In this document: in pieces, positions 16,845-25,777 of the stretch
How positions within the stretch are numbered: position 1 is the stretch's first letter
Layout: the number at the start of each line of letters is the position of its first letter
Assembly (NCBI GenBank): GCA_963791455.1
Contig: CAWBSM010000002.1
Span: 1,240,001-1,304,000, forward strand
Length of the DNA: 64,000 nt
Source: Bog-473 sp963791455
GTDB lineage: Bacteria; Actinomycetota; Acidimicrobiia; Acidimicrobiales; RAAP-2
Direction of reading: 5' to 3'
Program-made: the position numbers and the translations under genes
The notes under the pieces: generated by a model
What the model was told of the DNA's origin: nothing
Databases searched by the model: none
What the model saw: the letters and a program-made list of their open reading frames with translations, nothing else

Positions 16845-18037
16845 ATGGCTGGAGAAGAACGAGGGCGGACCTTTCCCGAGGGCTTCACGTGGGGCACCGC
16901 GACCGCCGCCCACCAGATTGAGGGCGGCAACACCAACAACGACTGGTGGGCGTTCGAGCATGCGCCGGGCTCGGGATGCGCCGAATCGTCGGGCGACGCG
17001 TGTGACTCCTGGGAGCGCTGGGAGGAGGACGCCGACCTTGTCGCCACTCTCGGGTTCGACAACTACCGCTTCTCGGTGGAATGGAGCCGTATTGAGCCGG
17101 CCGAGGGGGAGATCTCACGCGCCGCGCTCGCCCACTACCGCCGCCGATGCATGGCGTTGCGCGACCGGGGCGTGGATCCGATCGTGACCTTTCACCATTT
17201 CACAACGCCGCTCTGGCTGACGGAGCAAGGGGGCTGGGAGTCCGACGGGGCGGTCGAGCGCTTTGGGCGCTTCTGCACCGTGGTGGCGGAGGCCCTGGGT
17301 GACGTGATCACACGCGCCTGCACGATCAACGAGCCCAACGTTGTCGCCACCATGGGTTGGCACGCCGGCATGTTCCCCCCGGGAAAGACGGATGCCGCCC
17401 TGTCGCGCTCCGTGGCGGCACGCCTGGCGAACGCGCACCGCGTGGCGGTCGAGGCCATCAGGACGGCCGCGCCCGGTGTCCCGGTGGGCCTGACGTTGTC
17501 CATGACCGACTACCAGCTGGCACCGGGCGGCGAGGAGAAGCTCGAGAGCATCCGGCGCCACTCCGAGGACGTGTTCCTCGACGCCACCGGGGACGACGAT
17601 TTTGTCGGGGTCCAGGTCTACACCCGCATGCTCATAGGTCCCGACGGCTGGGCCGGCTACGAGGACGGGGTACCCGTCCTCGACATGGGCTACGAGTTCT
17701 ATCCCGCCTCCCTCGGTAACTGCCTCCGGCGGGCGTGGGAGTACAGCGGCGGCTCGATGCCCCTTCTGGTCACCGAGAACGGCATCGGCACCACCGACGA
17801 CGAGCAACGTATCGACTATGTGCGCCAGTCGCTCTCCGGCGTGCTCGACGCCATCGTCGCCGGGGTGGACGTCCGGGCTACACGTACTGGTCGCTGCTGG
17901 ACAATTTCGAGTGGGCACTGGGCTACCGGCCGCGCTTCGGCATCGTCGGCGTTGACCGCGAGTCGTTCGCCCGCGCACCAAAGGCCAGCGCCGCTTGGCT
18001 GGCGTCCGTGGCAGCGGCCAACGCGCTCGACGTCTGA
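16845..18037 (+). pseudogene. Glycoside hydrolase family 1 beta-glucosidase with one frameshift
   Basis: GH1 homology runs across two frames. The first part (to about 17872) begins FPEGFTWGTATAAHQ and carries both catalytic acids: INEPN (general acid) and VTENG (nucleophile). After GVDVR the frame is lost. In another frame, GYTYWSLLDNFEWALGY and the C-terminal end follow to a TGA at 18035-18037. Adding one G to the GGG at 17874-17876 restores a full GH1 protein of about 397 residues, close to the family length. Both catalytic residues precede the lesion, but the missing C-terminal strand should destroy the barrel. A ribosome site AGGAGG precedes the ATG. An assembly error is as likely as a real lesion. 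Confidence 0.8.
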
Positions 18038-18045
18038 GGGAAGGT

Positions 18046-18927
18046 TCAGGCGGAGGCCAGCGCGACGTTGTCGACGATGGCGTCGGTGATGGTGCCCCAA
18101 AGCGGCTCGGGCAGGTCGTGGCCCATCCCCGGGATCGTGAGCAGTTTCGACCCCGGTACTGCCGCCGCCGTCGCCTGGCCACCACCGAGAGGGAGGAGCG
18201 GGTCGTCTTCTCCGTGAACCACGAGGAACGGCACGCGCACGCCGTGCAGTCCCTCGGTGCGGTCGGGAGACGCGAGGATCGCAACGATCTGGCGCGCGGT
18301 GCCTTCGGGGCAGTAGCTACGGTCGTACGCGGCGGCGGCCCTGGCACGCAGGACGGCTTCGTCCGTCGGGTACTGCGGCGAGCCGATTGCGAGGCTTCCG
18401 GCCAGGCTGGCCTCGATGGCCTCCTCCCGAGTGCTTGCCACCGGTCGAAGGAGTGCCGTCAATGCCTCCGGGGTGGGGACGCCCGTCGACCAGTCACCCG
18501 TCGTCGACATGATCGAACAGGCCGACAAGAAGCGTTCCGGGTGGTTGATGGCCAGGTCCTGGGTGATCATGCCCCCCATGGAAACGCCGACCACATGCGC
18601 CCTTTGGATGCCGAGCGCGGTCAACAACGCCGCCGCATCGTCGGCCATGTCCTCCACCCGATAGGGAGGAGCGGGCGGCAGCTCGCCATTGAACCAGGCC
18701 GTGACCGCGGCGGTCAGGTCCGGCGCCTCCTCGAATTTGGTCGACAGGCCACTGTCGCGGTTGTCGAAACGGATCACAAAGAAGCCGCGGTCGCGTAGGC
18801 CGTCCACGAAACCTTGCGGCCACGCAGTGAGCTGGCCGCCCAGCCCCATCACGAGCAGGAGGGCGGGGTCGGACGGATCACCCTCGGTGACGAACTCGAT
18901 CTCGATCCCGTTGACGGGCGTGAGCAA
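18046..18927 (-). CDS. Alpha/beta hydrolase
   Basis: 293 residues starting at a TTG with a GGGAG site ten bases upstream. The nucleophile elbow is GVSMGG, the oxyanion strand LLLVMGLGG is present, and the late acid (VVHGEDDPLL) and histidine (GMGHDLP) complete the triad. Similar actinobacterial proteins are annotated as esterases or haloalkane/epoxide hydrolase-like enzymes; the substrate is unknown. It is convergent with the broken beta-glucosidase gene, with only eight bases between the stops. Confidence 0.83.
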   Translation of the reverse strand: MLTPVNGIEIEFVTEGDPSDPALLLVMGLGGQLTAWPQGFVDGLRDRGFFVIRFDNRDSGLSTKFEEAPDLTAAVTAWFNGELPPAPPYRVEDMADDAAALLTALGIQRAHVVGVSMGGMITQDLAINHPERFLSACSIMSTTGDWSTGVPTPEALTALLRPVASTREEAIEASLAGSLAIGSPQYPTDEAVLRARAAAAYDRSYCPEGTARQIVAILASPDRTEGLHGVRVPFLVVHGEDDPLLPLGGGQATAAAVPGSKLLTIPGMGHDLPEPLWGTITDAIVDNVALASA

Positions 18928-19001
18928 CTCAGGGCTCCCTTCGGTGGCGGTCCGCCTGTACTCCTATCAGCTTGCGCTCGCCTCGGGCGACCGCCGCGGG
19001 T

Positions 19002-19622
19002 CTACGCCCGCTGCGCGAGCGACCCGGCGCGGTGCCGGGCGCGGCGACGGCGCGGACCCGGCTCGAAACCCACCAGGAACACCTCGACCGAAGCGATGCA
19101 GACGATGAAGATCGGAAACGCCGCCTCCTCGAAGGTCCAGTGGTCGATGGTGAGCAACAGGATGACCATGCTGATCACCGCACCTGCGTAGGAGTACACC
19201 GTCTCCGTCTCGGGATGGGTCCAACTCTTCATCAACGTCGGGATCCCGGCCAGGAAGTCCGCGGCGATAGCGGCCGAAATCGCAAGGATGCCGTTGCGGG
19301 TCACCAGCCAGACGATGGTGCCGAAGACCGACATGACCCCGCACGCGTAGTCGATCCGACGGATCCTCCACACCGCCGCTGCGTTGTGGAATGACGCGAT
19401 GAACACCAGCAGCGGCATGAACCCGACCATGAAGGTCGGCAGGGCGCGCAATCCCACCCCATCGTCGATCTCGACGGCTGCGGCGAGCAGGGGCGCGAAG
19501 GCCCAGAGCAGCCACGTCACCCGGTTGGGCTTGGTGGTGCCCCGCAGGGTGTCGCGCACGTAGACGGCGGTCCCGAGGGCGCCGATTGCCGTCCCGAGGA
19601 AGATCCATTCGACGTTGATCAC
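19002..19622 (-). CDS. Integral membrane protein of unknown function
   Basis: 206 residues with five or six hydrophobic segments and a basic, arginine-rich C-terminal tail. I do not recognise a named domain. The protein begins with a short stretch before the first helix (VEWIFLGTAIGALGTAVY) and has a KPNRVTWLLWAFAP segment that recurs in hypothetical membrane proteins of actinobacteria. It stands alone between the hydrolase and dipZ genes. No function is assigned. Confidence 0.65.
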   Translation of the reverse strand: MINVEWIFLGTAIGALGTAVYVRDTLRGTTKPNRVTWLLWAFAPLLAAAVEIDDGVGLRALPTFMVGFMPLLVFIASFHNAAAVWRIRRIDYACGVMSVFGTIVWLVTRNGILAISAAIAADFLAGIPTLMKSWTHPETETVYSYAGAVISMVILLLTIDHWTFEEAAFPIFIVCIASVEVFLVGFEPGPRRRRARHRAGSLAQRA

Positions 19623-19730
19623 TGCCGACAGTCTGCCTGCGGCGGCCCCGTCGTTCCGGGGGCGACACCGCTTGCTCGCCGGCGGCCGCTAGCTTCGGCA
19701 CCGAGGGTTGGGCCACGAAGGAGAGCGCCG

Positions 19731-19772
19731 GTGGAGCGATACCGATCGCCAGACAGCGACCGCCGTGGTTGA
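19731..19772 (+). CDS. Possible 13-codon leader ORF overlapping dipZ
   Basis: A GTG with a well-placed AAGGAG (19718-19723, seven bases upstream) starts a 13-codon frame ending at the TGA at 19770. It overlaps the likely dipZ start (GTG 19765) by eight bases. The short peptide is charged and unlikely to fold. The arrangement suggests translational coupling: dipZ lacks a ribosome site of its own. A single-base error that split an N-terminal extension of DipZ could also explain it. Confidence 0.3.
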   Translation: MERYRSPDSDRRG

Positions 19773-21603
19773 GCTCCTGGTCATCGCGTTCCTCGGCGGA
19801 CTGATCACCGGCCTGTCACCTTGCATCGTTCCGGTCATCCCAGTGGTCATAGCGGGCGGCTCTGCGGGAACGAACAAGTCTCGGCCCTACGTGATCATCG
19901 CCGGCCTGGTCGTGAGCTTCAGCCTCTCGGTGCTCTTCGCCTCCTCGCTGCTCAGCTTCCTCCACCTCCCCCAGGACCTCCTGTTCTGGCTCGGCGTCGC
20001 CTTGTTGGGGCTGCTGTCCGTCGGACTCCTCGTCCCCCGGGTAGGCGAGGTCATCGAGCGACCCTTCGCCCGCCTTGGTGCCTCTCGCTACGCGACCGAA
20101 GGCGGGGGCTTCGTCCTCGGCTTGAGCCTCGGCCTGGTGTTCGTCCCCTGCGCCGGACCGGTGCTGACCGCCATCTCCGTGGCGGCCGCCCACCACCGGG
20201 TCGGTGCGACCTCGCTCCTGGTCACGCTCTTCTACGCGCTGGGCGTGACGGTACCGCTGCTGATCCTGGCTGTGGTCGCCCAGCGCGCCACCACCGCCTG
20301 GTCGTCGCTGCGTAACCACCTTCCCACGATCCGTCGCGTGGCAGGGGTCATCCTGGGCGTCACGACCCTGGCCATCGCCTTCAACTGGCTCGGGGCCTTG
20401 CAGCGCGACGTCCCCGGGTACACCACTGCGCTCGAGGACCACATCGAGTCCACCAATTCGGCGTGCACCCAGCTGCAACACCTGAGCGGGGAGCACCAAA
20501 ACCAATTTGCCGCTGCGAATGCTCGATTGGAGGGCAAGAAGGCGACGTGCGCGGCGACCGACACGGGCAATTCCCAGAGCGGGCACCTGGCGGCCGGGAC
20601 GAAGACGACCACGACCACGACCACGACGACGACGACCACGACGCAGACGCCCGGCACCTCCGCGCGGAAGACGGCCGTGTTCATGGCCAACAAGACGAAT
20701 CTGCCCAACCTCGGACGGGCCCCGAACTTCACGGGCATCGCGGCATGGTTCAACACCCCGGGCGACCAGCCGCTGTCCCTGAGCGAACTACGCGGCAAAG
20801 TCGTCCTGGTCGACTTCTGGACCTATTCGTGCATCAATTGCCAGCGCGCGCTGCCTCACGTCGAGGGCTGGTACAACGACTACAAGAAGGACGGCTTGGT
20901 GGTCGTTGGCGTGTCCTCCCCCGAGTTCGCGTTCGAGCATGTCGTGTCCAACGTGGAAAGTGCGGCGGGTGATCTCGGCATCGACTACCCGGTCGCCGTC
21001 GACGACAACTTGGCCACCTGGGACGCCTACAACAACGAGTACTGGCCGGCGGACTACCTGATCGACCCGACGGGCGTGGTGCGCGCCTACAACTTCGGGG
21101 AGGGTGGCTACGGTTCTACGGAGAGCAACATCCGGATGTTGCTCTCCGCCAATGGCGTCGCGAACCTCCCGCCCCGGACCGATGTCCCCGATAAGACGCC
21201 GACCAGCGACGCCATCACACCCGAGAGCTACGTGGGCTACGACCGGCTGAACAACGAGGTCGGCACGGCGGTCGCACCGAACGAGACCATCGTGTACCAC
21301 CCGCCCTCCACCATCGCCTCGAACAGCCTCGCCTTTGGCGGCAGGTGGACGGTCAACAGCGAGGAAGCGAGCGCCGGGTCGGACGCCACACTCGGCCTCC
21401 GATTCACGGCGGATGACGTGTACCTCGTGATGAGCGGACACGGTACCGTCGGCGTTTCCTACAACGGCCGTCACCTGACCACGGTGACGGTTGCCGGCAT
21501 TCCAAAGCTGTACACGCTGTTCACGAGCAGTACCTTGCAAACGGGTGTGTTGACGCTGACTGTCTCTGCCGGCGTCGAGGCGTACGACTTCACCTTCGGT
21601 TAA
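19765..21603 (+). CDS. dipZ: DipZ-like protein: CcdA membrane reductase fused to a periplasmic thioredoxin domain
   Basis: 612 residues in three parts. Residues about 1-220 form the CcdA/DsbD membrane domain with six helices and the cysteine sites GLSPC (helix 1) and FVPCAGP (helix 4). A linker with a run of 13 threonines (encoded by a repeated ACG/ACC tract) leads to a TlpA/thioredoxin domain with the active site YSCINCQR. The last 130 residues resemble the extracytoplasmic C-terminal domain of mycobacterial DipZ. It should carry reducing power across the membrane for disulfide bond or cytochrome c maturation. The GTG at 19765 is chosen because the first helix begins there. Confidence 0.87.
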   Translation: MVELLVIAFLGGLITGLSPCIVPVIPVVIAGGSAGTNKSRPYVIIAGLVVSFSLSVLFASSLLSFLHLPQDLLFWLGVALLGLLSVGLLVPRVGEVIERPFARLGASRYATEGGGFVLGLSLGLVFVPCAGPVLTAISVAAAHHRVGATSLLVTLFYALGVTVPLLILAVVAQRATTAWSSLRNHLPTIRRVAGVILGVTTLAIAFNWLGALQRDVPGYTTALEDHIESTNSACTQLQHLSGEHQNQFAAANARLEGKKATCAATDTGNSQSGHLAAGTKTTTTTTTTTTTTTQTPGTSARKTAVFMANKTNLPNLGRAPNFTGIAAWFNTPGDQPLSLSELRGKVVLVDFWTYSCINCQRALPHVEGWYNDYKKDGLVVVGVSSPEFAFEHVVSNVESAAGDLGIDYPVAVDDNLATWDAYNNEYWPADYLIDPTGVVRAYNFGEGGYGSTESNIRMLLSANGVANLPPRTDVPDKTPTSDAITPESYVGYDRLNNEVGTAVAPNETIVYHPPSTIASNSLAFGGRWTVNSEEASAGSDATLGLRFTADDVYLVMSGHGTVGVSYNGRHLTTVTVAGIPKLYTLFTSSTLQTGVLTLTVSAGVEAYDFTFG

Positions 21604-21621
21604 CCGCCACATCGGTCAAGC

Positions 21622-21679
21622 CCTCCTCTGATTGACAATCGCTCGTTCGGGTATCGAAAGGCGACGACCACAGAGGAGG
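21622..21679. terminator. Inverted repeat between convergent dipZ and acyl-CoA ligase genes
   Basis: The arms CCTCCTCTG (21622-21630) and CAGAGGAGG (21671-21679) are perfect complements of nine bases, separated by 40 bases. The pair lies between two convergent stop codons. The loop is long and no T-run follows, so it may be a bidirectional stop signal or a structure at the overlapping mRNA ends rather than a classical terminator. Confidence 0.3.
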
Positions 21680-21694
21680 CGCTCTCTTCCTTGT

Positions 21695-23308
21695 TCAGTT
21701 GATGGCTCGCTCCTTGTCGACCCAATAGGGCGCCCGGAGCTCGCGTTTGAGGATCTTCCCCGAGGGATTGCGCGGCAGAACGTCAATTTCCTCGACCGAC
21801 GTCGGGCACTTGTAGTGGGCCAGATTGGCGCGACAATGCGCAATGACGTCCGCCTGGTCGAAAGGCGCGTCAGGAGCAAGGACGACGATCGCCTTCACTG
21901 TCTCCCCCCACGTGTCGTCGGGAACGCCGATGACCGCAGCATCGGCGATGGCGGGATGCGACAACAGCACGTTCTCGACCTCGGCCGGGTAGATGTTTTC
22001 CCCCCCGCTCACGACCATGTCCTTGATCCGGTCGTGCAGATAGAGGTAACCGTCTGCATCGAAATACCCCGCGTCGCCCGTGCGAAGCCACCCGTCGGCA
22101 TCCATGGTCGCCGCCGTCTCAGCGGGCTGCCCCCAGTAGCCCGCCATGTTGTACGGCGACCGCGTCCAGATCTCCCCAACCGCACCGACGTCGGCGTCGC
22201 TGCCCGTGTCCGGGTCGATGACCCGTAGCTCGACGGCGTCGTACGGCTTGCCGGCCGAGCGCAACAGGCCACGCCGGGGGCCGTCGGGATCGTGGTCCTC
22301 GAAGGGCAGCGCCGTGATGGCTCCCGTCGTCTCGGTCATCCCGTAGACCTGGCAGAAGCCGCAGCCGAAGGCCGCTATGCACCTGACCAGGACATTCTCG
22401 GCGATGGGAGAGGCACCATAGAAGATGAGCCGGAGGCTCGAGAGATCCGTGGTGGCCAGGGACGGCGACGCCAGGAGGAGCATCAGCACGGCCGGCACGA
22501 CGAACATCTCGGTGATCCGCTCGGTCGCGATGAGCTCCATCAGCAGGGCCGGGTCGACGTCGCGCAGGATGATCGACCTGCCGCCGCGCGACATGGCGCA
22601 GAGCGCCCAGCCGGAGCCGCCAATGTGGAACAGCGGCATGGCAACCAGGCTCACCGTGTCCGGAGAGATGCTGAAGGTGTCCCCCGCCGCCCCGATGGCC
22701 GTGGACAGGTTGGCGTTGGTCAACATGACGCCTTTCGGCAGCCCGGTCGTGCCTGAGGTGTAGAGCTGCATGCTCACCTCTTCGGGGCCGCCGGTATGAC
22801 CCGGGTCCTCGGGGGGGCAGCCTTCGATCCACGTTTGGTAGGACAGGGCGCGAGGATCGCGACAATCGTGTCCGCGGCCTCTCTGCCCGATCACCACGAT
22901 GCGCTCGACCGCCGAGAGTCCGCTCGGCATAGCGGCCAGCGCGGGCAAGTAGTCGGCGTGAATCGCCAGAACGCGTGCGCGAGAGTCATCGATCACCGCG
23001 GCCAACTCTGCGGGAGCCAAGCGCCAATTGACGGCGACATTCACGGCGCCGATCAGTGAGCCCCCAAAGAGGAAATCGAAGTACGCCATTCCGTTGCGGT
23101 CGAGAAATGCGATGCGATCGCCAATGTCCAGTCCGTCGCGTCGCGCCGCCTGTGCGACACGGCAAGCCGCATCCAACTGCTCGCTCCACGTGCGCCGTTC
23201 CGCTCCCATCACGAGCATCTCGTCATCCGGATGGATCCGCGCCAAGGATCGAATCAATCCCGCCACCGTGTATCGGTCTCGTTCGCTGACAGTGACGCTC
23301 GATGGCAC
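21695..23308 (-). CDS. Fatty acid (or aryl) CoA ligase, AMP-forming
   Basis: About 537 residues of the ANL adenylate-forming superfamily. The P-loop YTSGTTGLPKG, the A5-type QVYGMTETTG, the A7 motif GWLRTGDAGY and the A10 lysine region NPSGKILKREL (catalytic Lys) are intact. It activates a carboxylic acid with ATP and loads it on coenzyme A. The GTG at 23308 is used because GGGGAGG lies six bases before it. The neighbourhood does not fix the acid, but enoyl-CoA hydratases and a Liv importer elsewhere in the window fit branched, fatty or aromatic acid breakdown. Confidence 0.87.
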   Translation of the reverse strand: MPSSVTVSERDRYTVAGLIRSLARIHPDDEMLVMGAERRTWSEQLDAACRVAQAARRDGLDIGDRIAFLDRNGMAYFDFLFGGSLIGAVNVAVNWRLAPAELAAVIDDSRARVLAIHADYLPALAAMPSGLSAVERIVVIGQRGRGHDCRDPRALSYQTWIEGCPPEDPGHTGGPEEVSMQLYTSGTTGLPKGVMLTNANLSTAIGAAGDTFSISPDTVSLVAMPLFHIGGSGWALCAMSRGGRSIILRDVDPALLMELIATERITEMFVVPAVLMLLLASPSLATTDLSSLRLIFYGASPIAENVLVRCIAAFGCGFCQVYGMTETTGAITALPFEDHDPDGPRRGLLRSAGKPYDAVELRVIDPDTGSDADVGAVGEIWTRSPYNMAGYWGQPAETAATMDADGWLRTGDAGYFDADGYLYLHDRIKDMVVSGGENIYPAEVENVLLSHPAIADAAVIGVPDDTWGETVKAIVVLAPDAPFDQADVIAHCRANLAHYKCPTSVEEIDVLPRNPSGKILKRELRAPYWVDKERAIN

Positions 23309-23921
23309 CGTTGACCTCCCCCGCTCTCGCCCGTACCGACGGGACCCTAGACAGCGCACCGAGGCCACGGCACGCAGGCGCGGACGCAGAAATAGGTTCT
23401 TACGTGCTGAGAGTTGCGACTGGTCACAGACTTTTTCTCAGAAATTGCGAGCATTCTTAGGTTCCTCATTGACTCAAATAGAAGGCTTCAACCTGGGCTT
23501 TGTGCTTTGCGTCACAAACTCATCCGTTAAAATCCCTGTTCAGAAGCGCGTTCTCGGTGCGAGTTGCAATTCATAACCCTCCTGCTACATTGAGCGCCGC
23601 AAAGATCAGATCGGACTTTTGGTTGCATGCCGTGCGCGGAGTTGCCGGCTGCAAAAAGCAAACAGCAGAGCCGAACTGACCCACTCAGACATACCAAGGT
23701 CACGACGCGCCTGCCCCCCAGGTCCATCAAGACCACGAAATCGAGGACCAACACCCGGAACCATTCCAGGGGCTGTACACAACCGGCCGCACACCCTGCG
23801 GCGATGAGCCAGAACGGACGATGCCTTCCCGCTCGCCGTTCGGGGCGCGAATGCAATGGCCGGAGCCCGCCAACACCGAGCAGAGCCTGGCGCGCGAGCG
23901 CGCCCGACGAAGGGAGGTGCC
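23309..23921. other. 613 bp intergenic region, AT-richer, with a likely promoter and long leader
   Basis: This gap lies between the divergent acyl-CoA ligase and Rpf-like genes. It is noticeably AT-richer than its surroundings in the part about 23395-23600. No credible protein is encoded: the open frames here look non-coding. A promoter of the TTGCAA-N16-TACATT form lies at 23564-23591, which implies a leader of about 320 bases before the Rpf-like start codon. I looked for the conserved cores of the ydaO (c-di-AMP) riboswitch, often found upstream of rpf genes, and did not find them. Confidence 0.5.
23564..23591 (+). promoter_or_regulatory. Predicted vegetative promoter of the Rpf-like gene
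   Basis: The -35 hexamer TTGCAA (23564-23569) and -10 hexamer TACATT (23586-23591) are 16 bases apart. Transcription would begin near 23599. It points at the Rpf-like gene, whose start lies about 320 bases downstream, so a structured leader is likely. Confidence 0.4.
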
Positions 23922-24620
23922 GTGCGGATCCGCATTGCACTCGCGACGGCGGTGGCCGTCATTGCCTTTACGGCAATATTTTTCAGTTTGTTCAGGAGTA
24001 CATCCGAGGCTTCGGCGCGGGCGAGCCGCCACGAAGCGCTCAGCCAACACAGAGCACAAAAGATCGACCTCAAATTGATGTCGTACGCACAGGCCCAGCA
24101 GGCCGCCAAGTTGGCGACGTTCTACAAGGCCGTGACGGCCCACGAGGAGGCCGACTATCTCAAAGAGGTCGCCTTCTACAAGGACCTCACCTTCATAAAG
24201 GATCTCGCCTTCATTGAGGCGGTGGCGGCGCAGAAGCGGGGACAACCAGTGGCCACTCCGACGACTGCCGCTGCTCCGGCCCAAGCGGCGGCGCCACCAG
24301 CGCCAGCACCGGCGCCAGCGCCAGCACCAACACCCGCACCGGCCCCGGCACCCGTACCGGCGCCCGCCACCGGGTCTTCGGATGCCAACAGCGCGAACAC
24401 GCCGGATTGGGCCTGCATCCGAGAGCACGAGTCCGGCGACAACTACGCCGAAGGTAACGGTGGTGCCTACCAATTCGAGTTGGGAACTTGGCAGTCGCTG
24501 ACCGGTTTGCCCTCGCCCGCCGAGGACTACCCGCCGTCGGTCCAGGACGCCGCCGCGCTCCAGCTGTACGCGCAGCGGGGCTGGGAGCCCTGGACGACGC
24601 GCGACGTCTGCGGGCTCTGA
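23922..24620 (+). CDS. Secreted Rpf-like transglycosylase (resuscitation-promoting factor type)
   Basis: 232 residues. An N-terminal signal anchor or signal peptide (residues about 3-25) is followed by a helical region (about 30-105) and a long Pro/Ala linker. The C-terminal 70 residues form a small lysozyme-like domain with CIREHESGDNYAEGNGG, where the Glu in HESG sits where Rpf proteins have the catalytic Glu of CESGGNW, then GAYQFELGTW. Rpf proteins cleave peptidoglycan glycan strands and help dormant cells regrow. The GTG has an AGGGAGG site four bases upstream. Another muralytic role is possible. Confidence 0.75.
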   Translation: MRIRIALATAVAVIAFTAIFFSLFRSTSEASARASRHEALSQHRAQKIDLKLMSYAQAQQAAKLATFYKAVTAHEEADYLKEVAFYKDLTFIKDLAFIEAVAAQKRGQPVATPTTAAAPAQAAAPPAPAPAPAPAPTPAPAPAPVPAPATGSSDANSANTPDWACIREHESGDNYAEGNGGAYQFELGTWQSLTGLPSPAEDYPPSVQDAAALQLYAQRGWEPWTTRDVCGL

Positions 24621-24630
24621 CGGGCCGCCG

Positions 24631-25005
24631 CTACCCGGCTTCGAACATGGCGGTCACCTGCGCCATGTCGAAGTAGTCCCGCCATGCGGTGATCTTCCCG
24701 TCGGCGACGTGGAAGGCACCCATGACGGGCAGCGGGGCGGTCTTGCCCTTGATGGTGAACCGGTCCGTCCGCTCGGTCAGCACGGTCCCCCCGTCGCTGG
24801 CCAAATGGTGGACCTCAAACTCCAGGCCATCGCACATGTTGACGAACATGTCGATCACCGCCATCGTCGCCTCGATGCCCTCGGCCGGCTCCATCGGAAT
24901 GTTGTGATACACGACGTCGTCGGCGAAGAAACCGCGCAGCACGTCGGGGTCCCGTGTGCTCGCCGCGGCGCAGAAATCTCGGACAACCTGTTCGGCGCTG
25001 GGCAT
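24631..25005 (-). CDS. Limonene-1,2-epoxide hydrolase-like protein (SnoaL fold)
   Basis: 124 residues, one SnoaL-like cone domain. The LEH catalytic triad is visible: Arg and Asp in ERTDRF and a second Asp in AWRDYFDM, arranged as in limonene epoxide hydrolase (R-x-D, D). Such enzymes add water to epoxides; close relatives are also steroid isomerases or have unknown roles. The ATG at 25005 is preceded by GAGGAG. It is divergent from the nucleosidase gene, with about 40 bases between the two starts. Confidence 0.75.
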   Translation of the reverse strand: MPSAEQVVRDFCAAASTRDPDVLRGFFADDVVYHNIPMEPAEGIEATMAVIDMFVNMCDGLEFEVHHLASDGGTVLTERTDRFTIKGKTAPLPVMGAFHVADGKITAWRDYFDMAQVTAMFEAG

Positions 25006-25046
25006 GGCTCTCCTCTCGCTCGTGCGGTGGCCCACGCTAGCGAACG

Positions 25047-25777
25047 ATGAGTCATGATGAGGCGGTGCCAACCCCGACCAAGCGGGTCGTCGTGCTCGCC
25101 CCGATGCAGCCCGAGCTCAAGGCGATCGTCACGTCCTTTGGGTTGCGCCCGACGGGCGGGGACACCGTCTTCAGCCATACCGGGGTGGCCGGGAACTGGT
25201 CGGTGGTGGCGCTCGTCACGGGCATGGGTCCCGCCCTGGCCCGTGAGGCCACCGTCCGGGCGCTCGCGACCGCGCCCTGCGAGCACGTCATGGTCGTCGG
25301 CATCGCGGGTGGGCTCGATCCTGAGTTGCCGGTGGGTTCCCTCATGGTGCCGAGCCGAGTCCAGCTGTACCCCGACGGAGCGACGTATCAAGCGCACCCC
25401 ATTCCGCCCCGGCGGGCGGCCGGAGGCCTCATGACCACCAACGGCCTCTTCGATGACGACGAGATCTGGCGTCCGATCCTCGAACAGGGTTTCGGCGCCG
25501 TGGACATGGAGGCAGCGGCCGTGGCGGAGGTCTGTGAGGACGCGGGCATCGCCTGGTCGGTCTACCGCGGCATCAGCGACCGTCCCGACGAGCACATCGT
25601 GGACCAAGGCGTCCTTGCGTTGAGCAAGCCCGACGGCTCGGCCGACCCCCTCGCCCTGGCCAGGTACCTGGCCCGCGACCCCGGCGCGCCAAGGCACTGG
25701 CGCACCTCAACCGGTGCATGCAGGGCGCGGCGCGCCTGGCCGCGGACGCGGCGTTCGCGGATCTGTCGGGGATCTAG
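25047..25777 (+). CDS. Purine nucleosidase / phosphorylase family 1 protein (MTA/SAH nucleosidase-like), C-terminal frameshift
   Basis: About 243 residues if one base is restored. The core shows VGIAGGLDPELPVGSL (phosphate or substrate loop), AVDMEAAAVA (ribose-binding Glu) and GISD (catalytic Asp), as in MTA/SAH nucleosidase and PNP-family proteins. After LARYLARDPGAP the frame as given runs into Arg/Ser-rich non-homologous sequence. Adding one A at 25691-25692 gives instead ALAHLNRCMQGAARLAADAA and a TAG at 25775-25777, which fits the family. The active-site residues all precede the lesion, and only the last helix is affected. The restored stop overlaps the end of the kdpD gene on the other strand. 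Confidence 0.72.

Noticed and set aside
19708..19764. A TTG start for DipZ at 19708.
   Set aside because: The extra 19 residues are charged and unlike any DipZ N terminus, while the GTG at 19765 begins at the first membrane helix.
23369..23921. Several open frames in the gap before the Rpf-like gene (for example 23527-23940 on the minus strand).
   Set aside because: They are rich in Arg, Ser and Cys, overlap each other and the next gene, lack good ribosome sites and show no domain; they look non-coding.
23600..23921. A c-di-AMP (ydaO) riboswitch upstream of the Rpf-like gene.
   Set aside because: I looked for the conserved purine-rich and GACAGCU-type cores and did not see them on either strand.
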